Positions 48,891 through 61,164 of a stretch of DNA of 64,000 nt are shown piece after piece. The stretch comes from Atherinomorus stipes. Its lineage: Eukaryota; Chordata; Actinopteri; Atheriniformes; Atherinidae. Made by a program: the position numbers and the translations under genes. Positions within the stretch are counted from its first letter, which is position 1. Every line of letters starts with the position of its first letter. The DNA is taken from the NCBI GenBank assembly GCA_023101725.1, contig JALJCO010001058.1:186001-250000 (forward strand), read 5' to 3'. The notes beneath the pieces are model-generated. The model saw only the letters and a list, made by a program, of their open reading frames with translations. It was not told where the DNA came from and did no database searches.

Positions 48891-50248
48891 CCTGCTCTGA
48901 GTTGGATTTCTCTCTATGACAGTTTAAGTTTTATACTCGTGGCTAATGCTCGGGGACTCGAGGGCATTAGATCCACTGATTTAAAAGGTTGCGTGCATTT
49001 GAAGAGGATTTGTTTTCTTTCTTTTTTTTTTTTCCAGCTTTTGCCTTTGAACTCCAGTTGTCTATGCTGTGTTCACACAATCAGCACAGCAGTAGTGTTC
49101 AATCATAGTTACATATGTGTTTCATCATTTCTGTGTGTGAGCATTTCCCTATGCTATCTTGGTTGCCAAAATGGCTCTGGGTTTGATAGCTCTATCAGTG
49201 TTATTTCTTTTTTTTTTCCCCCTTTAAGATAAGAAGACAAATAATTTTCTTGAAGTCTTCTTTATTCACATTTTATGTTCTATCTTATCAGTGCAATCTT
49301 CACATTAGACAATGATTGGCTGGATATGATCCCTCTCTTCTGTGCATATTCATCGGTACTTTCCACATGAAGCCACAGGAGGGCACTATTTCCTCAACAA
49401 TAGAGCTGTTGGCACTGTGCCCTGCCCATCAAACCACTGAGCCAGAGGCATCCAGTAGCTACAGAGCAGAGAAATGAAAGTTTGATGTGTCTATAAAATT
49501 CATCACACAAAAACATGAGAAACAGAGTTATCTAAATTGGCACGCCTAAAGATGAATTAAAATCCCCTATATGTGCAATTACAGGAGATGCATGTTGTCT
49601 ATATATTTAAAGGTCTCTGATGAATCTTTTTTATACTGCATGTCTTTGCTTATGCAGTTTAATTAATTAGAATGTGTGTTTATTTCCTAAGTACTGACAT
49701 GATGCAAAAGAAAAGCTTGAAATATACATAGTTGTTTGCAATATTTAGCATTTTCTTTATCTGCATTAAATAAAAATGTGATGATGACATTTTCCATCAT
49801 TCACATGCGACTTCATCTATAATAAGGACACATGAAAGGGATTTAAATACATAACATGTCAGTTAGGCGCAGGGAAAGGACTGTAGCTGTGGGATGCCAT
49901 GCTCCCTAATTAACATTTCTGCAGTAAATGTGAAATGGGTTCATATGTCTGCACACTTGCCTGTTTTTCTGAATGACAGAAGAGACAGTGAAGGTGACAG
50001 CATGCTAATTTTGGGATCAATTCGGTGGCTCCCCTGCCTTAAGCAGAGAAGGGTTATGCAAATAAAGTGGAATGATACTTTTTTTTTTTTTCTTCTAATA
50101 TACCAGTTTCCAGGATGAAAAAGCAAGGTTGATGCGCAGCATAGATGCTACTTTTTTTTTCTTTTCTTTAAAAATATACACTATGGTTCAATCAGTTTAC
50201 CTTTTCATATTTACAGAACATACTGTACATACATACATATATACATGT

Positions 50249-50489
50249 GTATATATGAAGAGTTCCTTGGCAAAAAACAGTTAACCACCATTTAGAAAAA
50301 ACGGAGTTAACTGCTTTTCGTCGCTGTCTGGTACAAACCTTCTATCTCCATTTAACATCATTAAAACCCTCTACTTCATGTGAGTGTGATTTGGTGAAAA
50401 TATTCAAAAAGTAAATGAAGAGTTTATTTGCAGAAGCAGTTAACTCAGTTTTTCTCTAAATGATTGTTAACTGTTTTTGCAAATGAACT

Positions 50490-50500
<11 letters not shown>
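50249..50500. mobile_element. Palindromic miniature element with TA-rich ends
   Basis: The left end reads TATATGAAGAGTTCCTTGGC, then CAGTTAACCACCATTTAGA and GAGTTAACTGC. The right end, read on the minus strand, has TATAAAGAGTTCATTTGC, CAGTTAACAATCATTTAGA and GAGTTAACTGC. The inverted repeats are thus about 65 bases each, and the right arm is itself a hairpin (50418-50447 with 50466-50496). There is no coding capacity, as expected for a short non-autonomous DNA transposon. Confidence 0.65.

Positions 50501-50551
<51 letters not shown>
50492..50551. repeat. (TA)n-(TG)n compound microsatellite
   Basis: About 18 TA units run directly into about 12 TG units at the right end of the palindromic element, possibly seeded by the element's TA target site. 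Confidence 0.95.
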
Positions 50552-53500
50552 ATTTATCTACATAAAGTTCCCACTTGGATTTTTGATACATAATACAGTT
50601 AGCACAAGAAGGCCCATCCTGCAGGATAAAACTACTGGTCTTGTAACTGTGGGGAAATGCTGCATAAAATGCAATTGTGACATTTACAGTATCTTTAATA
50701 TTTTATTTTTAAAACATGTAAGTTATAGTGCATCAATTAACTGGACCTCACTAAATGAACTAAGTGTTGTTTTTGTGTGTTTGCATGAAAATGGAAGAAA
50801 AACAAGATACAAATGCTGAATATATTTGGGCAAATATATCTTAAAGCTCCTAACAACCTGACTTCAGAGTTGCAGAACACACTATAGCTCTTTTCATCTG
50901 CCAATTTGAGCTCCTCTTGAACTACAAACTTACCTTTATGGATAAATTTGGGGAACATTCCTTCTGCTCAGTTAATATGAAAGATGGAAATTCTTACCTG
51001 TGTAGTGGCAAATGTACAAAAAGAGTTGTTGCAACGTGGAGATTTCAAAATTTTAGTGGTGTAACATTTGCTTTTTTACTCCATAATGATTTAAGAACAG
51101 TTGGACAGCAGTTGGACAGAGATTTTTACCTGACAACAGCCAGGAAAATGTAGGCTGGAATACAATAAACAGCGTTAAACCTCAGCTCGTTGTATTCCGA
51201 GAATTCAACCTTTGCATTTTGCCTGCCCTGAGACCTAACATGAGAAATGCCACAGGTGGCTGCAGGCTGTGTGCCAAGCTATCAGTAGGGCACCTTAGCT
51301 GGAGAGTTGAAGGCTGTGATATTTACCTCAATTACTCTGCATGCAACTCAGGCAAATTATATGCAGATCATCATCTGTAAATAAGAGATAGTGCTCTTTC
51401 CCTCCTGTAAAATGAAGTAACAGCACATGTAACCCTCAGCAGCACACAGGACACATTGGTCTCCCTGGTTTATTAATAATGATAAACGAGGGAGTTGTTT
51501 TTCCTTTTCTTCTTTTTTTTTAAATATCTTTAGGCAAATTAGACTGCCACAGCATGGTGGCACATATTGGACAGTGCTGCCAATTCCTCACTACTTCTGT
51601 CTTATGTGGTTATTCTCTGACAGTAAAACAGACTTGTTTCATTAAGCTTTACTCATATTTTGCTTTAAGTTTGGTCCATCACTTTTTGTCTCATCTCAAG
51701 AAGTGACATCTGATACAGGGCTGTCACTTTTTCTTCAAAATCATCCCACTTTCTTGTATTTTTGTGCTTTAGGTTGCAGCCTGCTCTGTAGCACCTCACA
51801 ATTCAAAGCTGTATGCAGTGCAGTTGGAAGAGGATTATGATTATATCAGGCCTATTTACTATTTCATGTGGCTCTTGATACTTTCTACTCAGCCTACTCA
51901 GCTTATTACTTTCTCAATGAATAACAAATGAGTTGTCAAATAAAAGGCAAACAAACACAGGCTAAAGAGGAGCTCATTCATTAGAACATATGCTGGGGAA
52001 AGAGGTTTGGAAAATCAAGCATTAAATTCAAATATTAAAGTAGGGCAGAGTTTGCCTCTTTGAGCACCTCATGTCCCTTTTCCCCCTCTTTTGCTCGTAC
52101 AGAGGCACATGTGGCGTCTTGCCTACTCATCCAAACAAGAGGACAAATTACTTTAATTATGGAGTAATTGCAGAGTCTTGTGTTAATTAAATCTTTATCA
52201 GTTCAAATAAGTGGATTGCTCCCACATGGAACCCATGCAGCGACGTGCTGTCTTGCTCACCCCCCTCCTACTTTGGTGAAATTTTCAGTCTGAGACTGTC
52301 TTTTATTCAGTCTCACCCAACTCTGCATCTCTCCAACCCCTGGGTCTCGCACTGAAATGATTGGGATTACCATGATTTGGGGAAGGGGGTTGTTTTTCCT
52401 ACTCTGTCAGTAGCCAGCTGTGTCTTAAAAACACCATAACAAACATGATAGCAGCGACGTGAGGGAGTGTCCTCCGCTGGAAAATGAGATACAAGATTTA
52501 TCTTAGTTTCCTGGTGTTTGACAAAATTGAATCCTCTCATTTTAATTGCTCTCGACTAGGTGTGCTGCTCCAGGCGATGGAAACGTGAGCTCTGTGTGTT
52601 GTCCCTTGTTCTCTATTGACTATTATGTTCCATTGTGCAAAATGCAGATTATGATTTGCCATATCCTTGTCATCTATCTTATTTAGGATCATTTAGGTAG
52701 CCACATGTTACAAAGGAACAGCAGTCAGCCCTGTTATTATGTGTGTTTGAGTCCCCCGCTTCTTGTAATGAGAACAGGATCATAGAGGAGAGTTAATCTG
52801 TCTGAAGACTTATTCACTTGTTCAAGGCCTCACTACATGTCCATTTTACAGAATAATAATAGAAAGATCATTTATTTATATAGCACTTGTAAAAAAAAAA
52901 ACTCACACGGTTATAAATTGCTTCAGAGATAAAACTAATTCAAACATATAACAGTCTAAAAATACAAAGATAGAAAAGATGTTTCTGCAAATAAATCCAT
53001 AAAAGCACAGTTGTCTAGATTTAAAACTGGAGCAGGACATATGTGGGGCTGAAGCAGCTGAACAATCGACTCTTATGCTGTTTTAATTTAATTTTTTATC
53101 AGTTCTTTATTGTCATTTGGGTCCCGATTATAGTTGTATATGTTCCATATCTTTTAAAGCCATATCAGTCATCAGTGTGTTTGTTGGACTGAATGTTTTT
53201 CCTCCTCTTTCAGCTCACGTTTGTTAATATGCTGCTTCTTTTCTTTTCATAATAATCATCTTTAATTTACAAAATTTCCCCCACTCATTAGTTTGGCACT
53301 GTCTGAATATTCAGTGTAACTCTGTACTGATTTGCTGTAACTATTCTAAGGTAGCAAGTGGACCCAGAGCCATAACCAACACAATGTTTACAATATAATT
53401 TATAATATATGTGACATTCTCAATTTATTTTAATTCTATATAATCCATGGGAAAGCCAACTAAACATAGCTGCTTTGTACAAGCACAGCCACCACAGTTT

Positions 53501-56099
53501 TAGTCTTCCTGTGTACATGTTTGCTCCTGGATCCTGTTAGTTTGCAACTGTTTAGCTGAGAATGTTTATGGGGTAATGTTTATGAATGGGTGTTATATGG
53601 CTCTGAAGCAGATTCAAAGGAGCTTAACTGGATTACACCTCATTTTAAGGATGCTTAAGGTAAGATTAGAACAGATATGTGGTAAGTGAGGAAAATACAA
53701 AGCCAAATAGATGGAATTTCACTTTGTGCTCTTGTAAGCCACTCGCTCATGCATGCCTCTGCTGTTTCTGCTCATAAGACACTGAGTAAAAGAAAAAAAA
53801 AAGACACATGAAAAATGTGAGACAATATGTTGATTTTTAGCGTAAAAAGATCTCAACTGCATTTCAAATAACAGTTTTGCTCCAATGGACCGTCACAATT
53901 CACCAGTAATGCCCTTTTTATCTTATGCTGCAAATCCCCAGAGCTGGAACATTAGAACTCTCTAATCACACACACTGGCACACAAACACACACATACATA
54001 ATCACACACACCTCACATACAATCTGAAAAGATAATGAATTTAATACATCTGCTTTTACAGTCAACTAATGTTTGTTAATAGCGTGGTGCCATATGGAAT
54101 GAGGGCCTCAGCCATGTGGGTAATTCCTCTCTTTGGACAAGCTGTCAATAAAACGGCCTTGCATTCTGTGGCTGCATGGGGGTAAGCTTGGAGGATGTGC
54201 TTAATCCAGCAGGCTCTCTAATGATTTCTCTGTGCCTCGACTAGGAGCTACAGACCTCTGTGAATGTGCCCGCAGCTTTGTTTTATCTTTCCAATCAGAG
54301 CTCCAATATGTGTACATATTAACGCTCCACTGAGCATCTATGCATATGCTATACAGTTTTATATGTAGCAGGGGGTAATGAAAATGGTGATTTTTATGAC
54401 GTGCCTTATTACCCCCCCAGCCCCCACATCCACCTCCCAAAATTCACTCCATCTCCTCCCCACATCCGTCTGCCAGCACTGCAGCCCAGCGGATAACCAA
54501 GCTTGGATTAGCAGTGACATCACACTGAAGAGATGGCTGAGCCCCAGTGCGAGGAAGGGTGAGTACTTTGGTTTGTGTGTGTCAGATGGGTGTAAGTGTT
54601 ATGTGTGTGTTCAAGACTGATTAGACAGTAAGGGTGGTGGTGAGAAGGAGGGGAGGATTAGAGAGCCATCTGAGAGTTGGTTAGGTGCTGACACCACTCC
54701 ACCTCACCGAGGGCTCAATTTACTGAGGGATCAGACTCATTTATGGTGGGCTGGGATTATTATCAGTTCAATAGGGCAATTTCTTTATTACAGTCACCCC
54801 TTGACCTGGAAAATATGAACACTTGTGAGACATTTATGAGTTCATGTATCTTGTTTCAGGTATAATCTGATACTTTTTCGTACAATTAACTGTATAGCAG
54901 CTTTTTCCTTTTTTTTTTTTAAATAAGGTAAAGATTTTTCGGGAGGTAGATTTAAGAGGGCTGCAGTGGCAACAATATGCTTTTAAGCTATTTGATGAAA
55001 ATGTCCACTGAAAAAACAACTAATACCATAAATACTTTGTGTAAGAGTTCAGGCAGTACATGCACAAACACCATAGCCATTTATAGCTCATGCACTTGTT
55101 TTTTGCATGTGGATTTTGAGTCTTGGAAACACTTCAGGTCTATAGTAGACTGATTATACATTACTTAAACTAGAAGACAAGCAACTTATCCAGCACAGAA
55201 AGTTGTCCAGAAATGCTTTGGGGGAAATCATTTAATCTCATCGCACATTGCTGAAACATTTTCAAATTTTGCACAGATTATTTGAAAAAAAAAAAAAAAA
55301 AAGAATTTGTGTTTAGAATGTAAGAAAATGCCTAAAAGGCGAATGATGAATGCATACACTGTGATTTCATGTCATAAACTTCTCCCTCTCTTTCATCCTC
55401 TATTTAAATATATAAAAAGTTCCCAGTGAAACCTGCACAGTAAGCCTGCAGACAAAAAAGAGAGAAAGTAAAGGTATGAGCTGAAAAGTTTGGATCCCAT
55501 TGTCATTTGCCCAGAAACAAGAGCATCAATTTAGTGTACAACCAGGCTTAATTGATTTTTCCCTTCAAAGCCATCTTACTTGTAAAATTCCAGGCAGTGA
55601 TTAATAGAAGCCTTTACACTCATTCTGACAAGGAGTTCTCTTAATATGTCAGTATGCAGACTAGGCTCTTTTGAAAATAATATACACTGAATTGACAAAA
55701 TGCCATATTATGTTGCATCCATTTTCTCACTTTTATACAGAAACAAACATTATTTTATTTCGTCTCATACTGTATATCAGAAGACAAAAAACAAAAAAGG
55801 GAAAAAAGAGACGTAAAAGTTTTATAAAAAAAAACATTATTCAAGTAATTAGGGATTGAGAGTGAAGTTAAGCTGCTGCGGCTGTGCAGCTGTGCACCCT
55901 CCCTAATCTGCCCTAAAAGCTCAAAGATCCCAACCTCTCATCTTTGAATCACGGCGAGGCAACCGGGAAATACTGCTTTTAAAGGCAACACGTCGGAGAC
56001 TCAAATAATCGTAAACTTCCGCTTAGATGCATCGCAAATTGAATATTGTAGCAATTCAGTACGCAGCAATAATAAATAACTGTATATTTTAGTCGGCTA

Positions 56100-56422
56100 C
56101 TGTAACTTTTACAGAAGCGCGTTCGTTCGGTGATATCGCGAGTTTAGGTCGTCGGCGTGAATCCCGTTGTTAGTTGCTGAACAACAAAAACGCATCAATT
56201 TTGCATACGACCTGGCTTGAACAAATAAATCCGCAAATGGTCACTCTGTGACTTAACAACATCACTTTCGCTCAGTCTAATCATCATCTTTTTGCACACC
56301 AAGTAGCTCACAGATCTATTTCCCATTCTCAGCGTTACTCATGGGTGGATGCTAACGTTAGCTAGCTAGTTAATCGCTGAACACATCAGTTACAACTACC
56401 GGTATTTTACTAGAAACAAGAA
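56100..56422 (+). promoter_or_regulatory. tmem260: tmem260 promoter and 5' UTR
   Basis: CpG-containing words cluster here (GAAGCGCGTTCGTTCGG, ATATCGCGAG, GTCGTCGGCGTGA), and a GCTAACGTTAGCTAGCTAG palindromic run sits at 56350-56368, about 55 bases before the ATG. The start site is not determined. Confidence 0.45.
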
Positions 56423-59400
56423 ATGTTTGCCGAGTACAAGAAAAGCGGAATACTCTCTGGTACCCTGGTCGCCTGTGTCATCGCTTTGTATGTACCCTGT
56501 GTGCAGAGGACTGTCCCCGGTGGAGACTCAGGTTGGTGTTAGCAGGCTAGCTAGGGTTCATGTGATCACGTGGCTTTGTTGTGTTGTCTGACATCCAATC
56601 ATATGGCACCTTGTTGATGTAGTCGGTACAGTAGGAGGGTTGCTGTCCGTGGTGCTGCAAATACAGGCACAAGTTGGATATAAAGAGAGACTTTGGTCAA
56701 AATATCAAATATAAAAATTGATCGAAAACAACGGGCCTAATATATGAAATACTGGCTCTCATGGTTTTTCTCATTTTTGTTAATGATAGTAGAACTGGCT
56801 ATAAAATGGAACCTTTGTAAATTAAACATTGTAATGTTTAATTGAGAAATTAAGCTGGTATTCAAACTTCAATTATTTTTTTTAAAAGTTTGCTTATATA
56901 CATAATTTCTTTCTTGGTGTTACCTGACAGTGTGTTATTTTGTTTTGTGTGTTTATAGGCTGTGCTAGTCAAACAAAGATAGATTTCTTGCTATGCTTAG
57001 ACAGTTAAGTTTATCCTTTTCCACTTTAGCCCTTTAGTGCATTTAATTCTATTTCTATATAAGTATGTCTTTCAGATGGAATTACTCACTCGTGACAACA
57101 GGATAGATGAGTTAAGGATTTGCTTTTAAATTTTGAAAGGCTTTGAATCATACTTAATTACTTCAACATTTGGCACAACAGATTCAGTGATAGTGACGTC
57201 TGCCATGGTTTTACTTTCTGCTTTTGTGACTCACCCCTAATTTTAGTCACCTACTCTGTTAGAAAACATTTGTCATTCTTTAATTATTCTGTTTTTGCCG
57301 TGTTTCTTCTGTTTTGTCTTTTTTCATGCTGCACTTGGTAGATTATAGCGATAATTTGTAGCATCATTGACAGCCACTCACTCATCACATATTGTGCTTT
57401 GTTGTGCTTTGAAAACCATTATTTCGTGGACATTTACTTGCCTCTTTAATTGGACTTAAAAGTGGACTTGGGTTCATTTCAGTGACTACTTTTTTAACTT
57501 ATAGGCTAACATGTTTTCCAGCATTTTTGTAATGCATCTCATAAAGGAATGCTTTGCACAATTACAGTGTTTAGAGGTGATAGCAAGGTTACCAACTTTT
57601 AAATGTGGACTTGAAGGCATGAAGGCTCTGCTTGTTAGGTTTGCACTGCTCAGGCGTTCAAGCAGCAGAAGGCAATGTATTTTGCAGAATGAAAGCAGAA
57701 GAAAAGCTCGGCCAGATAGAAATGAGCTGAGGAGAGAGCAGGCAATTGGAGCGCTGAGTAGCCCTGTTGGTTGTGCTGCTGTCTAGCAGGGTCTTTGAAA
57801 AAATGGCCAGCCCCTTCTCCACAGTGTTTAGGGACGGTGCAGGATGCCCGCTCTGATAGTGCCAGCTGAACACCCCTCCGAATTCTCCAGGTCTCCGTCT
57901 CTGTGTCCTAATCTCTTTAGGTGTGATGTGCCCTGGAGAGGCTTGAGCGCAGCCCCGCGGGTACGCTGTTGTCTAGGAATGTGAAGTGTGGAAATGATGG
58001 GGATTATGGGAAGACTGATGTGGGTGCCCATGCTCCACAATCACAAAGACTCTTGGCACCCGTGCTGCTACCCCGTCGAGTCAATATTTTCCCTTTTTAG
58101 TACTGGGGCTGCAGAACTGCATCTCTGCGGCACTGAGATGAATGTTTTGGCTTAGTACTAGTTTCTGTGTTGAATGGGGTAAAAGTGTGCCACTACTGAG
58201 GGAAAATGAGTGAAATTGAGAAACTGATGAAGGATGAGAAAGTGTGATGTAAAATGATGGCAGGTAGCTGGCGGCTCATGCCAGGTGAAATGGAGCTGTG
58301 AAAACATTTAAGCTGTGCAGGTGGAGGAGTTCTGACTTCATGGTCCATTAGACTGATAAGAGTTTGGGCTTCTTGTGTGGCAGAATTTTAGGCATCATAA
58401 TTCACTGCATCGGCAAGGTAGCAAAATGTGGGAGGCAGCCAGTGCCATCTGAAATTCAGCCATCCTGTGCTATAATGGTTGGTAGTTGTGGCTGATGTTC
58501 TCGCTGCTCAAATGTTTATTTTTAAGATGTGAAAATATGGTTGCTTGAATTTGAAATACCTACACCTGTGTATGCTGTTGCTGTTTCTAATGTTTGATTT
58601 GTTAGGAATCAGAGTGATATGTCATACTGAAGAGAAATCAATCTTAGCATATATGCCTTTGAAAAGAGAATTAATTAGCTTTTTAATTTTGTTATATTTT
58701 TGCCATCATACAGGTTCTGCTTATACAAGAAATGCTATAAAACTTGTGAAGTGATAGACTCATCCTTTTGATGCTAAAGCAGGAAACATTATCGCAGTTT
58801 CACTGGATTTATTAGACAAGGAAAGAACTATCCATCTAGCACCAGTAGAGGGAGCTGTCTTGATCCCCAGCATTTATCAATGTCATTTAATCTGAACCAA
58901 ATTTCAATTTTCATGAGTGGGAGATGCAAACATTGGGTGAGAAATCAGTATAATTTGAAACGCTCTGGGTGTATTCTGGCACAAATGGGTTTGTGCCCAG
59001 ATACATTAAAGCCTCCTCAAATAGCTTTTAGGGGTTTTCTTTTCACTTTGTGCTTCGCCTCACACAGAGCTTGTCAAAAAATTGTGCAGCCGGCTCTTGT
59101 TTTTACAGCTTACCTCATTCTGTGACTGTCACCAACGTAGCCTTTCTGTTTGTGCCCAACGGACTAAAGGAGACAGTGAGACATTGGGAGTGTGGGAGCA
59201 GCAGGGAAGCACGTAGAGCAGCTGAAGAAAGAGGAAGGGAAAGGACCCTGATGCATGGGGAGGATGGGACTGGAAGTATTATTCTCAGATCAGCATATGT
59301 GTGTCTTTGTGTGACAGAGCATTGGAGAGGGAGTGTAATGGTTTGCGTGTGCGTGTGTCTGTGTTTATATGTATGTGTATGTGCTGGAGGAGGGAGGGAG

Positions 59401-61164
59401 GCATCAGGGGAGAAGCGAAAGATGAAGAGAATGAGCGTGCCGCTTAGGAAATGTCACACTGGGAAGATTTGCAGGTTTTGATCCTGGCAAATTAATGCAA
59501 AACCCCAGTGCAAGTATTTGATTTGGGAAAACTTTGGGAGCAGACTTGTCTCTTAATAATAATTATTGGGTTTACATTAATTTCCTCCCTATTCTCTTCC
59601 ACAGGAGAGCTGATCACCACTGCATGTGAGCTGGGGGTAAGTATTAGCTGTATTGTTTAATCAATTCACTCATTAACTCTTATAAGCATTAAGGAAGTTT
59701 AATTAAGCATGGGCAGAAAGCAGATTAATTTACTTTCAGTCCACAGGTTTTTTCCCCTTCTTTTCTATACACTTATTTTACTAAGTTGCAAGTAGAGAAT
59801 GCTATAATTTGCAACCCGTTTTTCAAATCCAATTAAAGTCAATGGTAAGGCGATGGCTTTTGTAGGCTTTGCCTTATGTACGGTATAAGGCTTATTATAT
59901 CCACCCCTCTTTTTTGTGTGTGTGTGTAAGCCGCGAAGAATGAACTAAATCGGGTTAACAGTTATAATAAGTTTTATTATTTAATAAAGTTTATTACGCC
60001 GCTGTGATCCTTTTAGGGAGGCTGTGTCGGTGTCACTATGCCAGTAATCCTGCCGTTAGTGCTGCAGTCCGTGTGGCCTGTCTGTCTGCCTTTCAGGCCT
60101 CCCCTAGGGCCTCACAGGCCATCCCTCGGCCCCAGGCTGCTGGCCCCCCCCTTCTGATCCCCAGAGCTCCAGAGTTCTGCTTCCCTTTGCTCCTGGTGGC
60201 CTTTATCCCTCAGCTGTCCTTGAGCTGCGTGTCTGTCCACATGACTCAGCTGCATTGTCCCACCTTCTATCCTCTAACCAGCTTCTCCTTTTTAATTGGA
60301 GTTATCCACCTGTCTAATGCTGCTGTTTAATCAAACTATTATACACATCCTCTCTACTGCTATGGCTTCCTTACCCGTCTAGCACTCAGATTTAAAATCT
60401 TTTGCATGCTTGAACTTAAGCATTGAGACTTTTCTGTATTTGAGGTTACTGGTGAGGCAGTCACACTTTCACCTTTCAGCTCTGTGCTCATTTGAAGAGC
60501 GGCCCCTTCTCCCTGTCTGCATGGTTCATGTTATCAGTGCCAGGGAATGAGCCTGTGTTTAATGACTGAGCCCTTATCTGGGTGAAGGAGACTTAGCGGC
60601 TAATTGCTGTGATTGCTGAGATCCCCCAGGCGAGAACGACTGCAGCTCTGAGGTGGTTTGGGGGCTGAGGCTGGTGAGCACCACGTGCTTTACCATGGGC
60701 TCTAGGGAGCTGCATTGTCCTTGGGAAGAGGCCAGAGGAAAAGTGAGAAAAGAGAGGAAGAATAGGAGAGGATGGTTGTAGTATTGCTGCAAAGTCAGCT
60801 TGCAGACAGAACATTCAGGTTGTGTCAGACTCTTAAAGATTTCTGTGGCCAGTAGCAGCTTACAACTGAAGTAAAATACGCTCTTTAACAATCACAGTCT
60901 GCTGCCCACAAAGTGGACAAACACCCTGCTTATAGCTGACAGTGTCCCTGTGAATGAATGATCAGTTGTATCTTTTGAGTCGGGTTTCTGATCTTTGTCA
61001 TTGTGGTCTTAGGTGGCCCATCCTCCAGGATATCCAGTCTTCACCCTTCTAGCTCGCTTAGCTATGTGTCTACTGCCCTCATTCTCTCCAGCCCACAGTG
61101 TCAATCTGATGAGTGGCCTTCTGGGGGCTGCAGCTTGTGGCTGCCTCTGCATGACTGTATGCAG
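56423..61164 (+). CDS. tmem260: TMEM260 O-mannosyltransferase, first three exons (partial)
   Basis: Exons 56423-56531 (109 nt), 59605-59636 (32 nt) and 61013-61164 (152 nt) join in frame to 97 full codons plus two bases (phase 2); the rest of the gene lies beyond the right edge. TMEM260 is an ER multi-pass enzyme that O-mannosylates IPT domains of plexins and the MET/RON receptors. Residues 10-30 are a first membrane segment (SGILSGTLVACVIALYVPCV), followed by [26 protein letters not shown].FTL, almost the same as human [30 protein letters not shown]; the D-S-G-E lumenal loop is the hallmark of the family. Exon 3 adds ARLAMCLLPSFSPAHSVNLMSGLLGAA, a second hydrophobic stretch. No TWQWS-coding exon 4 is present before 64000. 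Confidence 0.9.
56532..59604 (+). other. tmem260: tmem260 intron 1
   Basis: This 3.1 kb intron has no coding signal that I recognise. An open frame of 143 codons at 59050-59481 is GT/GA-rich low-complexity sequence. A CTCF-like word, CCAGTAGAGGGAGC, lies at 58842-58855, with one mismatch to the core. Confidence 0.6.
59637..61012 (+). other. tmem260: tmem260 intron 2
   Basis: This 1.4 kb intron has an unusually C-rich stretch at 60040-60330 that leaves a 108-codon open frame without family resemblance. Within it ATGACTCAGCTG (AP-1/MAF-like) and TTAATTGGAGTTATCCACCTG (homeodomain plus E-box) lie close together, so a regulatory role is possible. Confidence 0.5.

Larger units (their letters stand above)
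48891..56099. other. peli2-tmem260 gene-free interval
   Basis: No gene is recognised over about 7.2 kb. Open frames are all under 100 codons. Short stretches with clustered homeodomain, POU and MEIS-type words at about 49895-50075, 52095-52210 and 54085-54190 look like conserved non-coding elements (findings). In human this neighbourhood leads to OTX2, so distant developmental enhancers would not be surprising. One miniature transposon and TA/TG repeats lie at 50249-50551. Confidence 0.55.

Noticed and set aside
49372..49390. CCACAGGAGGGCAC as another CTCF-like site
   Set aside because: Two central mismatches to the core.
59050..59481. 143-codon open frame in tmem260 intron 1
   Set aside because: Composed of GA- and GT-rich low-complexity sequence (GAGG, GTGTGC repeats); no homology recognised.
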